Notes under the pieces: generated by a model
What the model was told of the DNA's origin: nothing
Seen by the model: only the letters and a program-made list of their open reading frames with translations
Database searches by the model: none
NCBI RefSeq assembly: GCF_027474405.1
Contig: NZ_CP114871.1
Span: forward strand, 1,745,001 to 1,809,000
Length of the DNA stretch: 64,000 nucleotides
DNA from: Caulobacter sp. NIBR2454
GTDB taxonomy: Bacteria; Pseudomonadota; Alphaproteobacteria; Caulobacterales; Caulobacteraceae
Direction of reading: 5' to 3'
Shown here: one piece after another, positions 45,824-53,925 of the stretch
How positions within the stretch are numbered: position 1 is the first letter of the stretch
How the letters are laid out: each line of letters begins with the position of its first letter
Translations under genes and position numbers: made by a program

Positions 45824-46945
45824 ATGGCGGACTTCGAGATCGACAAGCTGGTCTTTGGTCCGCTGGACGTCGATTTAAGCCGATCGCCGCTGCGCAAAAG
45901 CCTGGACGCGCCGACCTTCGTGCTGGGCGCCTTCAATCCCGGCCTCTGCAGACTGCCCAATGGCAATCTGCTGCTGATGGTGCGAGTGGCGGAGGCGCTG
46001 CGCGATCCCATCGACGAAAGGCACGTCTACAGCATCCGATGGACGCCGGACGGGTACGTGCGCGACGCCTTTGCGCTGGCTGACGCCAACACCGCCGACC
46101 CACGTGTCTTTCAACTGACCCATCACCATTCGCGGGTGCTTGGGCTGACATCTCTGTCCTGGCTTTTGCCGGTGGAGCTGACGCCGGACGGGCTGGAGGT
46201 GGCGGCGGTCCACTACGACCGGGCCATAGAGCCGGAGGCGTCGTACCAGATGTACGGGGTCGAGGACCCACGCATCACTCTGATCGACGGGGTCTATTAC
46301 ATGACCAGCTGCTCGGTCAGTCCGGAGCGGCATTCGACGACGCTGTACACCTCGACCGACGGCATGGATTGGAAGCTCGAGGGGATCATCCTCGATCATC
46401 AGAACAAGGACATGCTGTTCTTCGAAGGCACGATTGACGGGGCCTTCCATGCGCTGACCCGACCGCAGGGAGAGTGCTACTTCGCCTATCCGCCCGACAG
46501 CGAATGGCTGGGCGGGGCCTCTATCAACCTGGCGCGTTCGCCGGACGCCCTGCACTGGCGGCCGCTCCACGGCACGGGCATCCGGCCGCGAAAGGGCTCG
46601 AAAGCCAATATGCGCCTGGGCGGCGGGGCGCAGCCGGTGCGGACCGATAAGGGTTGGCTTGTGCTGTATCACGGCGTGCAGACCCAGGACCTGATCGGGA
46701 TCTACCGCACCTTCTGGGCGCTGCTGGACCTGGATGACCCCAGCAAAATCCTGCGGCTGGAGGATGAAATCCCGCTGCTGGAGGGGCGGGCGGATCTGAC
46801 CGCGCACTTGGAAGAGCATATGTACATACACGACGTGGTCTTCACGACCGGGATCGCCGATGGAGGCGAGGTCTGGATCGTGGCCTCTGGCGAGGCCGAT
46901 CTTGCCTGCCGCATGACTCACATTCCCAAGAGCGTCTTCGACTGA
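45824..46945 (+). CDS. Glycoside hydrolase family 130 phosphorylase-like protein
   Basis: A 373-residue five-bladed beta-propeller protein of GH130, whose members phosphorolyse beta-mannosides. The signature YGVEDPRIT contains the catalytic acid Asp, and other blades show FNPGLCRLPNGN and RLGGGAQPVRTDKGWLVLYHG. The substrate (mannosyl-glucose, mannobiose or other) cannot be told from sequence. The ATG follows GAAGGGA, 62 bases after the eda stop, so the two may be co-transcribed. It would be cytoplasmic; there is no signal peptide. Confidence 0.88.
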   Translation: MADFEIDKLVFGPLDVDLSRSPLRKSLDAPTFVLGAFNPGLCRLPNGNLLLMVRVAEALRDPIDERHVYSIRWTPDGYVRDAFALADANTADPRVFQLTHHHSRVLGLTSLSWLLPVELTPDGLEVAAVHYDRAIEPEASYQMYGVEDPRITLIDGVYYMTSCSVSPERHSTTLYTSTDGMDWKLEGIILDHQNKDMLFFEGTIDGAFHALTRPQGECYFAYPPDSEWLGGASINLARSPDALHWRPLHGTGIRPRKGSKANMRLGGGAQPVRTDKGWLVLYHGVQTQDLIGIYRTFWALLDLDDPSKILRLEDEIPLLEGRADLTAHLEEHMYIHDVVFTTGIADGGEVWIVASGEADLACRMTHIPKSVFD

Positions 46946-46983
46946 GGCTTGCCTTCACCCGCGCCGGACGCCAAAGCCGGGCG

Positions 46984-47778
46984 ATGATCGTTTCCATCCA
47001 TGACCCTGACGATCCGCGGATCGCGGCTTATCGCGACGTGCGCGAGCGTGATCTGGTGGGGCGAGAGGGACTGTTCATCGCCGAGGGCGAGGTGGTGCTG
47101 CGCTGCCTGATCCGCAGCCCGCGTTGCGAGACCCTGTCGCTGCTGTTGCTGGAGCGTCAGGCGGAACGGTTGGCCCCCATGCTGGCGGACCTTCAGCCGG
47201 AAGTTTCGGTCTATGTGGCGGACCCGTCAGTGATGGACGCCATCGTCGGATTTCCGATTCATCGTGGGATTCTGGCTCTTGGGCGGCGACCGGTAGAGCC
47301 GGGCGCCGATGACCTTCTGGCTAGCCTGCCCGAACGCGCCGTTGTGCTATGCTTGTTCGGGATCGCCAATCACGACAACATGGGCGGGCTGTTCCGCAAC
47401 GCCGCCGCCTTCGGGGTTGATGCGGTCCTGATGGACTCCGACTGCTGCGATCCGCTTTACCGCAAGGCGATCCGGGTGTCGGTCGGCGCCGCGCTGTTGA
47501 CGCCTTTCGTGCGGCTCACTCCGGGCGCTGATGTGGTCGGGCTGCTGGAACGGCAAGGTTTCCAGCCTCTGGCCTTAAGCCCGAGCGGTGAGCGGACGTT
47601 GGCCCAGACGGTGAGACCAGATCGCGTCGCGGTGCTGCTCGGCGCCGAGGGCCCAGGACTGTCGCCGGATTTGATGGCCAGAGCGACGACGGTGCGCATT
47701 CCCATGGCGGGCGGCTTTGACTCCCTGAACGTATCGACCACGGCCGGGATCGTCCTGCATCACCTGACCAGCCAATGA
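46984..47778 (+). CDS. SpoU/TrmH-family RNA methyltransferase
   Basis: A 264-residue SPOUT enzyme that would methylate ribose 2'-OH in tRNA or rRNA using SAM. The three knot motifs are present: DNMGGLFRNAAAFG (motif 1), LLGAEGPGL (motif 2) and IPMAGGFDSLNVSTTAGI (motif 3). An N-terminal substrate-binding domain (about residues 1-100) resembles that of TrmH/RlmB-like proteins. The target nucleotide is unknown. A hairpin follows its stop, but its T-run favours the opposite strand. Confidence 0.92.
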   Translation: MIVSIHDPDDPRIAAYRDVRERDLVGREGLFIAEGEVVLRCLIRSPRCETLSLLLLERQAERLAPMLADLQPEVSVYVADPSVMDAIVGFPIHRGILALGRRPVEPGADDLLASLPERAVVLCLFGIANHDNMGGLFRNAAAFGVDAVLMDSDCCDPLYRKAIRVSVGAALLTPFVRLTPGADVVGLLERQGFQPLALSPSGERTLAQTVRPDRVAVLLGAEGPGLSPDLMARATTVRIPMAGGFDSLNVSTTAGIVLHHLTSQ

Positions 47779-47813
47779 AAAAGGGCCGTCCCTCTTGGGA
47801 CGGCCCTTCCATC
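47777..47813 (-). terminator. Terminator, T-run on the minus strand
   Basis: A 12-bp stem AAGGGCCGTCCC / GGGACGGCCCTT with TCTT loop (47781-47808). On the minus strand it is followed by TTTTT, so it best terminates the small minus-strand unit at 47861-48175; on the plus strand it also follows directly after the methyltransferase stop. Confidence 0.85.
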
Positions 47814-47860
47814 GTCGTGGCCGCGGCCACGAAACCGAACTGATCAGCCCATACGAGCTG

Positions 47861-47929
47861 TCAGGCGGAAACCTCGGTCTTGAGGCTCCAGGTCACGGCT
47901 TGAGACCGCGGTTGGAGACAATGAGACAC
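47861..47929 (-). CDS. 22-codon ORF behind a near-maximal Shine-Dalgarno sequence
   Basis: A GTG-started ORF of 22 codons ending in TGA at 47861. It reads from MSHCLQPRSQ to LKTEVSA. Seven bases before the start is GGAGG inside AAAGGAGGTGATCC, complementary to the 16S rRNA 3' end over at least 13 bases, which is exceptional. It is in a unit with the upstream 53-residue membrane protein and is followed by a terminator. It may be a true microprotein or a translated regulatory ORF. Codon evidence is too short to judge. Confidence 0.5.
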   Translation of the reverse strand: MSHCLQPRSQAVTWSLKTEVSA

Positions 47930-47945
47930 TGGATCACCTCCTTTC
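47930..47945 (-). promoter_or_regulatory. Extended Shine-Dalgarno sequence
   Basis: GAAAGGAGGTGATCCA on the minus strand, the reverse complement of the conserved 16S rRNA 3' end. Core GGAGG (47937-47941) is spaced seven bases from a GTG. This decides the start of the 22-codon ORF. Confidence 0.75.
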
Positions 47946-48013
47946 AGCTGTTGAACAGGAAGTCGAATATGGAGCCGGTTCGCGCCCGGCGCCAAGCGGC
48001 GTTTTCGCGCAGG

Positions 48014-48175
48014 TCAGTTGAGCGCGGCGGAGACCGCCCAGAGCACCGCAGCCCAGATCGCGCCACAGAAAGAGAGGGCGGCCAAAAGCGTCCAGTTGAA
48101 GCGCACCTTGGTGGTCGCGCGCCGGTCCTTGTTGGACCAAGTGATCCCGGTCGTTCGCTGAGCGTATTGATCCAC
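48014..48175 (-). CDS. 53-residue single-pass membrane protein
   Basis: A small GTG-started gene. The protein opens VDQYAQRTTGITWSNKDRRATTKVRFNW and then has one transmembrane helix (about residues 28-50, LLAALSFCGAIWAAVLWAVS). The charged, basic first half should be cytoplasmic (N-in). AGGGAG lies nine bases before the GTG. It is divergent from tam and upstream of the 22-codon ORF. I do not recognise a family; its size and layout resemble small subunits of membrane complexes such as cytochrome oxidase subunit IV, but nothing in the sequence proves this. Confidence 0.65.
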   Translation of the reverse strand: MDQYAQRTTGITWSNKDRRATTKVRFNWTLLAALSFCGAIWAAVLWAVSAALN

Positions 48176-48326
48176 TACGGATTTCTCCCTGGGCCCACAA
48201 AACCCAGAAGGGTTGGCCGGGTTGCATAACGTCGATCTTTAAACCCTATGTCGCGCAGCGACTTGCGGCGTTCATCGGGAAATTGCGGCAATCTGCGCCG
48301 GTCTTGAGTCGATGTCGGAGCAGGCG

Positions 48327-49100
48327 ATGCCCAGCTGGGACCCCGCGCTATACGAACGTTACAAGCGCTATCGGGACCGCCCGGCCCTGGATCTGATGCT
48401 TCAGATTCCCCGAGGCGAGCCGCCCCAGGAGATATGGGACCTGGGATGTGGAACGGGCGAGCACGCCGCCTTGCTGGCGCGCCGCTATCCCCATGCGCGG
48501 GTCCACGGCCTGGATTCCAGCCCGCAGATGATCGCTGAATGCCGAAGGCGGCCCGAGACGGTGAACTGGGTGTTGGGCGACCTGAACGCCTTCGACACCC
48601 CGGCGGACCTGATTTTCACCAACGCGGCGCTGCAATGGGCGCCCGATCACCAGACGCTGTTTCCGCGGCTGATGAAGCTGGTTCGGCCCGGCGGCGTGTT
48701 CGCCTGTCAGATGCCCATGGCCTATGAGAGCGTCCACCACGGGATATTGCGCAATACGGCGGCGGAGGGTCCGTGGGCGGAGCCGTTGAAACGGGCGGTC
48801 GCCATCCGTCCCATGCTGGCCGCGTCGGACTATTATGACTGGCTGGCGCCCCTGAGCGACCGGGTCGATATCTGGAGCACGCAGTACCTGCATGTGCTGG
48901 AGGGCGATGATGCGGTCGTCGACTGGATGAGCGGGACGGCGCTGCGGCCCTATTTCGACGCGCTGGAGGGCTCGCCCCTGCGCGAGGCTTTCCTCGACGC
49001 GTTCCGCGCCAATATCGCGAAGGCCTTTCCGGTGCGGCCCGACGGGACGACCCTGTTCCCATTCGAGCGCCTGTTCATCGTTGCGCAGCGAGCTCCCTGA
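48327..49100 (+). CDS. tam: Trans-aconitate 2-methyltransferase-like protein
   Basis: A 257-residue SAM-dependent methyltransferase that resembles E. coli Tam, which esterifies trans-aconitate, an inhibitory by-product of aconitase. It begins MPSWDPALYERY, matching the family's MSDWNPxLY opening, and has SAM motif I WDLGCGTGEHAALLA, GLDSSPQMI and NWVLGDL, then the NAALQWAPDHQTLFPRL active region. ATG 48327 with GGAGCAGG upstream is preferred; another ATG lies 15 bases before. Its 3' end overlaps the convergent patatin gene by 26 bases. Confidence 0.9.
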   Translation: MPSWDPALYERYKRYRDRPALDLMLQIPRGEPPQEIWDLGCGTGEHAALLARRYPHARVHGLDSSPQMIAECRRRPETVNWVLGDLNAFDTPADLIFTNAALQWAPDHQTLFPRLMKLVRPGGVFACQMPMAYESVHHGILRNTAAEGPWAEPLKRAVAIRPMLAASDYYDWLAPLSDRVDIWSTQYLHVLEGDDAVVDWMSGTALRPYFDALEGSPLREAFLDAFRANIAKAFPVRPDGTTLFPFERLFIVAQRAP

Positions 49101-50826
49101 GGCTGGGCCTACGGCGAAGTTCGGCCAGAGGGCGATCCAGACCCTCCAGCGTCTTCTTGGCGGCCAGATAGCCGGCCTGGACCGCGGGCTCGAACGCTCG
49201 CCAGTCGCGGATGTCGACTCCATCGACCTTGGGCGTGATCAGAAGATCGGACGCGGTGCGGGCCGTGGCCAGGTCGCGGCCCGTGGTCACGGTGGCCGCG
49301 CGCATGAGCAGGGCGACGATTGGCGGGCCCCTGCGCCACTCGCCGCTGAGCAGCCATCTGATCCAGGACTTGGGGCGATGCATGTCGGCGGCGTTGATGC
49401 TGCGGCCGCGAGTGACGTCCACGCCAACGATCGGGCCGAGTTGGAAGGCGCGCATGACATCGGCCGGGAAGTTCTTCATCACCGCGCCATCCACCAGCAC
49501 ATCGCCACCTTCCGCCACGGGCGGTAGCACGCCGGGCAGGGAGATGGTGGCGCGCAGGGCGTTCCGCAGCGTTCCCCGGCGATGCACGTGATACGAGCCG
49601 GAGGTCAGGTTCGACGACACGCAGAAGAAGGGCAGCCAAAGGTCGCTGATCTGTTCGTCGCCGAAGTGTTCGTTCAGACGGGCGCGGACCTTCTCGCCAT
49701 GGGTCAGGGCGAGGATGGGGAAGGCTATGTCGTCGACCGGGCTGGATTCCACGAAGGCGCTGCGGATCCGGGCCTCCATCTCCGCGTCTTCCCAGCCCAT
49801 GGCCAAGCCGCCGGCCACGATCGCGCCCATGGACGCGCCGCCAACGAAGTCGATGGGGACGCCAAATTCGCGGAGCGCCCGGATCGCGCCGATATGGGCG
49901 TAGGCGCGGGCGCCGCCGCCGGAGAGGACCAGCCCTACGGACTGACCGGTGATAAGGCGGGCGATACGGGCCACGTCATAGGCGTCGCCGTCCCGGATAT
50001 GAAAAAGCCGCGCCGCCTGGGTGACATCCAACCAAGCCTCGGACCCTGACGGGCGATGCAGTCCGGCAGGTTGGACGAGGATCAGATCGACGAGGCGCTG
50101 TCGTTGCAGGGGTTCGTAAGCGGCCGCGGCGACGGGCGGCGGCGGCTGGTCGCCCCGGCCGACGCGGAACAGGCGATCGACCTGGCGGCCGACCACCTGT
50201 TTCCATGCGTCCTCGCCAGATTCCACGGCGTAGAGCACGAAGTCATGGTCGCGCTCGACATTGGCGAACCACTCCATGGGCGCCATCAGGGACTCGGCGC
50301 CGGCGACCGCGACTTCGTAACCGAGGGCCTCGATCGCGACGCCTATAGCCTCGACCAGCTCACGGACGGGCGGGCCCGGATTGGTGGCCAGAAACCCGAA
50401 CACTGAAGGCTCGCCGATGGAGGCCTGGGTCGCGGCCTGCCGCGAACGCAAGATCATCAACCGCGCCAACTCGGTCATGACCAAGGGATCGCGGTCCGCC
50501 GCCTCGAAGAAGGCGTCGCGGGGCAGGGCGAGAACTTCACTGTCGCGCAGCGCGACGACACGGGCGGAATGGGGCGTTTCGGCGATGAAGGCCATCTCGC
50601 CGGCGGGCTCGCCTGGACGGATCACCCCGAGGAACTGCTGCTCCTGTCCCTCTTCCTGGCGAAAGGCGCCCAGCCGACCGGCGCGCAGGAAGTAGAGCTC
50701 GTCCGCAGGGCCGCCTGGATCGTAGAGGGGCGTTCCGCCGGGCAGGGAGAACCACGCAGCGCCGCCGCGGGTCTGTTCCTGGACGAACAGGCGTCCCAAC
50801 GCAGTCTTTGTGAGCGACTCAGGCAA
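49075..50826 (-). CDS. Patatin-like phospholipase with cyclic-nucleotide-binding domain
   Basis: A 583-residue protein. The N-terminal cNMP-binding beta-roll (about 20-130; [19 protein letters not shown]) is followed by a linker domain (about 145-290) and a patatin (PNPLA) domain (about 297-520) with the oxyanion [11 protein letters not shown], nucleophile Ser332 in GGASMGA and Asp446 in VDGAVM. It resembles the NTE/RssA-type lysophospholipases; the cNMP domain may gate activity, but the binding ligand is unknown. The start is uncertain: I used TTG at 50826; the open frame runs further upstream into mccB. The gene is divergent from mccB and convergent with tam. Confidence 0.85.
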   Translation of the reverse strand: MPESLTKTALGRLFVQEQTRGGAAWFSLPGGTPLYDPGGPADELYFLRAGRLGAFRQEEGQEQQFLGVIRPGEPAGEMAFIAETPHSARVVALRDSEVLALPRDAFFEAADRDPLVMTELARLMILRSRQAATQASIGEPSVFGFLATNPGPPVRELVEAIGVAIEALGYEVAVAGAESLMAPMEWFANVERDHDFVLYAVESGEDAWKQVVGRQVDRLFRVGRGDQPPPPVAAAAYEPLQRQRLVDLILVQPAGLHRPSGSEAWLDVTQAARLFHIRDGDAYDVARIARLITGQSVGLVLSGGGARAYAHIGAIRALREFGVPIDFVGGASMGAIVAGGLAMGWEDAEMEARIRSAFVESSPVDDIAFPILALTHGEKVRARLNEHFGDEQISDLWLPFFCVSSNLTSGSYHVHRRGTLRNALRATISLPGVLPPVAEGGDVLVDGAVMKNFPADVMRAFQLGPIVGVDVTRGRSINAADMHRPKSWIRWLLSGEWRRGPPIVALLMRAATVTTGRDLATARTASDLLITPKVDGVDIRDWRAFEPAVQAGYLAAKKTLEGLDRPLAELRRRPSLRELAAQR

Positions 50827-50925
50827 GACCTTCCCCCCGAAGGTGCAGATTATAGCGTGGCTATCCGGTTGGCGACGAAGGCGCGATGCGACCTCTTCGA
50901 CTTCCGGCCTCCGTATCAAAAGGCT

Positions 50926-52545
50926 ATGCGTCGTTTCATGCCCAAGCTCAAAAGCGCCATAGATTCCAAAGGCGAAGCCTTCGCCCGTAACGCGCAGACC
51001 AACCGCGCCCTCGCCGAACAACTGCACGAGCGGGTGGCCCAGGCGGCCCTCGGCGGCCCCGAAGCATCACGCACGCGCCACACCTCCCGCGGCAAGCTTT
51101 TGCCTCGGGAGCGGGTCGAACGGCTTCTGGATGCGGGAGCGCCGTTCCTGGAAGTGGGCCAATTGGCGGCCCACGGCCTCTATGGCGACGAGGCGCCCGG
51201 AGCGGGCGTGATCGCGGGCGTCGGTCGAGTCTCGGGACGGGAGGTGATGATCGTCGCCAACGACCCGACCGTCAAAGGCGGCGCCTACTTTCCGATGACG
51301 GTGAAGAAGCACCTGCGCGCGCAAGAGATCGCCCAGCAGAACCGACTGCCGTGCATCTATCTGGTCGACAGCGGCGGGGCGAACCTGCCGCACCAGGCCG
51401 AGGTATTCCCGGACCGCGACCATTTCGGCCGCATCTTCTTCAACCAGGCGCGGATGAGCGCCGAGGGGATCGCACAGATCGCCTGTGTCATGGGGTCCTG
51501 CACGGCTGGCGGCGCCTATGTGCCGGCCATGTCCGACGAAACGGTGATTGTCCGCGACCAGGGCACCATCTTCCTGGGCGGCCCGCCCTTGGTGAAGGCC
51601 GCGACGGGCGAGGTGATCAGCGCCGAAGAACTTGGCGGCGCCGAAACCCACGGCCGCAAGTCCGGCGTGGTGGACCATGTGGCCGAGAACGACGAGCACG
51701 CGCTGGAGATCGTGCGCTCGATCGTCGCCAACCTGAATACCACCAAGACGGTCGATATGGACGTGCGCGAGGCCCGCGACCCGGCGTTCGATCCTGAAGA
51801 ACTGTATGGCGTTATCCCCACCGACGTACGCGCGCCTTACGACGTACGCGAGGTGATCGCCCGCATCGTGGACGGCAGCGAATTCGATGAGTTCAAGGCG
51901 CTGTATGGCACGACCTTGGTCTGCGGGTTCGCCCGCATCTGGGGCTATCCGGTGGCGATCCTGGCCAACAACGGGGTGCTGTTCAGCGAGAGCGCCCTGA
52001 AGGGCGCGCACTTCATCGAACTGGCCTGCAAGCGGAAGATCCCGCTGGTGTTCCTGCAGAACATCTCGGGCTTCATGGTCGGCGGGAAATATGAGGCCGG
52101 CGGCATCGCCAAGGACGGGGCCAAGCTGGTGACGGCGGTCGCCTCGGCCAATGTGCCCAAGTTTACGGTGCTGATCGGCGGCAGCTTCGGCGCCGGCAAT
52201 TACGGCATGTGTGGCCGGGCCTATTCGCCGCGCTTCCTGTTCACCTGGCCCAACAGCCGGATCAGCGTCATGGGCGGCGAGCAGGCGGCCAGTGTGCTGG
52301 CGACCATCAAGCGGGACGGCATGGAGGCCAAGGGTGAGACCTGGGCCGCGGAGGACGAGGAAGCGTTCAAGGCGCCGGTCCGCGATCGCTATGAGAGCGA
52401 GGGCGATCCTTATTTCGCCACCGCCCGCTTGTGGGATGACGGCATCATTGATCCACCGCAAACCCGGGACGTTCTGGGTCTGGCAATCTCCGCCAGCCTG
52501 AACGCCCCGATCCCCGAGACCACGTTCGGCATCTTCCGGATGTGA
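50926..52545 (+). CDS. mccB: Methylcrotonoyl-CoA carboxylase, carboxyltransferase (beta) subunit
   Basis: The beta subunit transfers CO2 from biotin to 3-methylcrotonoyl-CoA in leucine catabolism. The 539-residue protein has carboxyltransferase motifs: [30 protein letters not shown] and [20 protein letters not shown], and the MCC-type layout ([28 protein letters not shown]). It is followed by liuC and mccA, with one inverted gene between. The ATG at 50926 is used; the in-frame ATG at 50938 (MPKLKSAID) is also possible. Relatives act on geranyl- or isohexenyl-CoA, but the liuC neighbour favours MCC. Confidence 0.92.
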   Translation: MRRFMPKLKSAIDSKGEAFARNAQTNRALAEQLHERVAQAALGGPEASRTRHTSRGKLLPRERVERLLDAGAPFLEVGQLAAHGLYGDEAPGAGVIAGVGRVSGREVMIVANDPTVKGGAYFPMTVKKHLRAQEIAQQNRLPCIYLVDSGGANLPHQAEVFPDRDHFGRIFFNQARMSAEGIAQIACVMGSCTAGGAYVPAMSDETVIVRDQGTIFLGGPPLVKAATGEVISAEELGGAETHGRKSGVVDHVAENDEHALEIVRSIVANLNTTKTVDMDVREARDPAFDPEELYGVIPTDVRAPYDVREVIARIVDGSEFDEFKALYGTTLVCGFARIWGYPVAILANNGVLFSESALKGAHFIELACKRKIPLVFLQNISGFMVGGKYEAGGIAKDGAKLVTAVASANVPKFTVLIGGSFGAGNYGMCGRAYSPRFLFTWPNSRISVMGGEQAASVLATIKRDGMEAKGETWAAEDEEAFKAPVRDRYESEGDPYFATARLWDDGIIDPPQTRDVLGLAISASLNAPIPETTFGIFRM

Positions 52546-52977
52546 TCAGGAGACGCGACACCAATGGGAGCGCACCTTCTGTTCGATCGGGTCGGGCCTG
52601 TCGCTGAGGCGGGTGACCAGACGACCCTTGGTGTCCAGCATGGACGCCCAGACGCCCGGCGACAGAACGATGTCGTTCTTGCCGATCTGCGGGGTCTGAC
52701 GGTCCCCGCTGACCTGGGCGTAGACTTGGCCCTCGAACAGCGTGACGAACTTGGCGTCCTGCCAGTGGATCACGATCGGGGGCTCGCCCGGGCGGCCTAC
52801 TTCCCAGCCCACGCGGAGAGGAACACCATCGCGAACGGCGTCAAGCACCGCTTGGCGCGTGCCGTTCGAGAAGCTTCCATCCGTCTCGATGGTCGCAATG
52901 CGCTTGCCGTCACAGATTTCGGCGAACGCGCTGGTCGCCGAAGCGCTAAGGATGAGTGCTGCAATGAAGGCTCGCAT
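52546..52977 (-). CDS. Secreted protein of unknown function
   Basis: A 143-residue protein with a clear signal peptide (MRAFIAALILSASATSAFA, cleavage near residue 19). The mature part (ICDGKRIATIETDGSF ... RSHWCRVS) has two cysteines that could form a disulfide and mostly beta strands. The start ATG at 52977 follows GAGGAA. Its stop is adjacent to the mccB stop. It sits inverted between mccB and liuC. I do not recognise a domain. Confidence 0.78.
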   Translation of the reverse strand: MRAFIAALILSASATSAFAEICDGKRIATIETDGSFSNGTRQAVLDAVRDGVPLRVGWEVGRPGEPPIVIHWQDAKFVTLFEGQVYAQVSGDRQTPQIGKNDIVLSPGVWASMLDTKGRLVTRLSDRPDPIEQKVRSHWCRVS

Positions 52978-53069
52978 GGAAATTCCTCGAACGTGAGTTT
53001 TCCAACTATAGCGAAGCTTGTTTGCGGCTGTTTTGCGGCGCAGCCGCACCACCAGACTGGAGGCCTCCC

Positions 53070-53915
53070 ATGGTCGAACTGAACCCGATGTCCGATCCGC
53101 TTGTCGAAGTCCCTGATACCGACGCCGTGAGCGATCTGGTGCAGATCGAAGGCACGGTGGACGGCGCGGTCACGGTGACCATCAACCGTCCGGCCAAGAA
53201 GAACGCCTTCGATTCGGCGACGATCGCCGCGCTGCGTCAGGCCTTCGAGACCCTGCATGGGGCGGAGGGGGTGCGGGTGGTGTTCCTGCGTGGGGCGGGC
53301 GGCGTGTTCAGCGCCGGGGCGGACCTGGAGTGGATGCGCTCGGCCGCCGACTGGACCGAATCCGATAACCGCGAGGACGCCATGGAACTGGCGGCCATGC
53401 TGAAGGCCCTGCACGACGTGCCGGCGTTGACAGTGGCGCTGGTCGAGGGCGCGGCGTTTGGCGGGGGCGCCGGGCTGGTCGCGGCCTGCGACATGGCTAT
53501 CGCCACCCAGGATGTGAAGTTCTCGTTCTCGGAAGTGAAGCTGGGCCTGACCCCGGCGACGATCAGCCCCTATGTGGTCGCCGCCATCGGGCCGCGCAAC
53601 GCCAAGGTGCTGTTCGCCACCGGCCGGGTGTTCGGCGCCGGCGACGCACAGGCCTATGGCTTGGTCAGCGAGGTTGTGCCCGACAGCGAGACCATGGACG
53701 CCATCAAGGCCGCGTTGGCCGACGGCATGAAAGCTTGCGCGCCCGGCGCCGTGGGTGACAGCAAGGCGCTTGTCGACGCCGTGGTCAGCCGTCCGATCGA
53801 TCATGGGCTGATGGAGGAGACCGCGCGCCAGATCGCGCGTCGCCGCGTCAGCGAGGAAGGGCAAGAGGGCGTCCGCGCCTTCCTCGATAAGCGCAAGCCG
53901 AGCTGGGCCGAATAA
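53070..53915 (+). CDS. liuC: Enoyl-CoA hydratase, probable methylglutaconyl-CoA hydratase
   Basis: A crotonase-fold enzyme of 281 residues. It should hydrate 3-methylglutaconyl-CoA to HMG-CoA, the next step after MCC. Crotonase signatures: the oxyanion GGVFSAGADLEWMR and VEGAAFGGGAGLVAACDMAIA, and the region FSFSEVKLGLTPATISPYV with the catalytic Glu. Followed after 10 bases by mccA. The function is inferred from context; the fold is certain. The ATG at 53070 has a GGAGG. Confidence 0.88.
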   Translation: MVELNPMSDPLVEVPDTDAVSDLVQIEGTVDGAVTVTINRPAKKNAFDSATIAALRQAFETLHGAEGVRVVFLRGAGGVFSAGADLEWMRSAADWTESDNREDAMELAAMLKALHDVPALTVALVEGAAFGGGAGLVAACDMAIATQDVKFSFSEVKLGLTPATISPYVVAAIGPRNAKVLFATGRVFGAGDAQAYGLVSEVVPDSETMDAIKAALADGMKACAPGAVGDSKALVDAVVSRPIDHGLMEETARQIARRRVSEEGQEGVRAFLDKRKPSWAE

Positions 53916-53925
53916 GAAGAACCGA

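Noticed and set aside
46826..46836. ATATGTACATA as a second copy of the palindrome at 8438.
   Set aside because: It lies inside the GH130 coding region, is incomplete, and encodes conserved residues; probably chance.
47929..47945. 17 bases on the plus strand identical to the 16S rRNA 3' end.
   Set aside because: No further rRNA similarity flanks it, and its reverse complement is an ideal Shine-Dalgarno at correct distance from a start codon, which explains the match fully.
50827..51027. Longer patatin protein reaching into mccB.
   Set aside because: It would overlap the start of mccB by about 100 bases and adds no recognisable domain.
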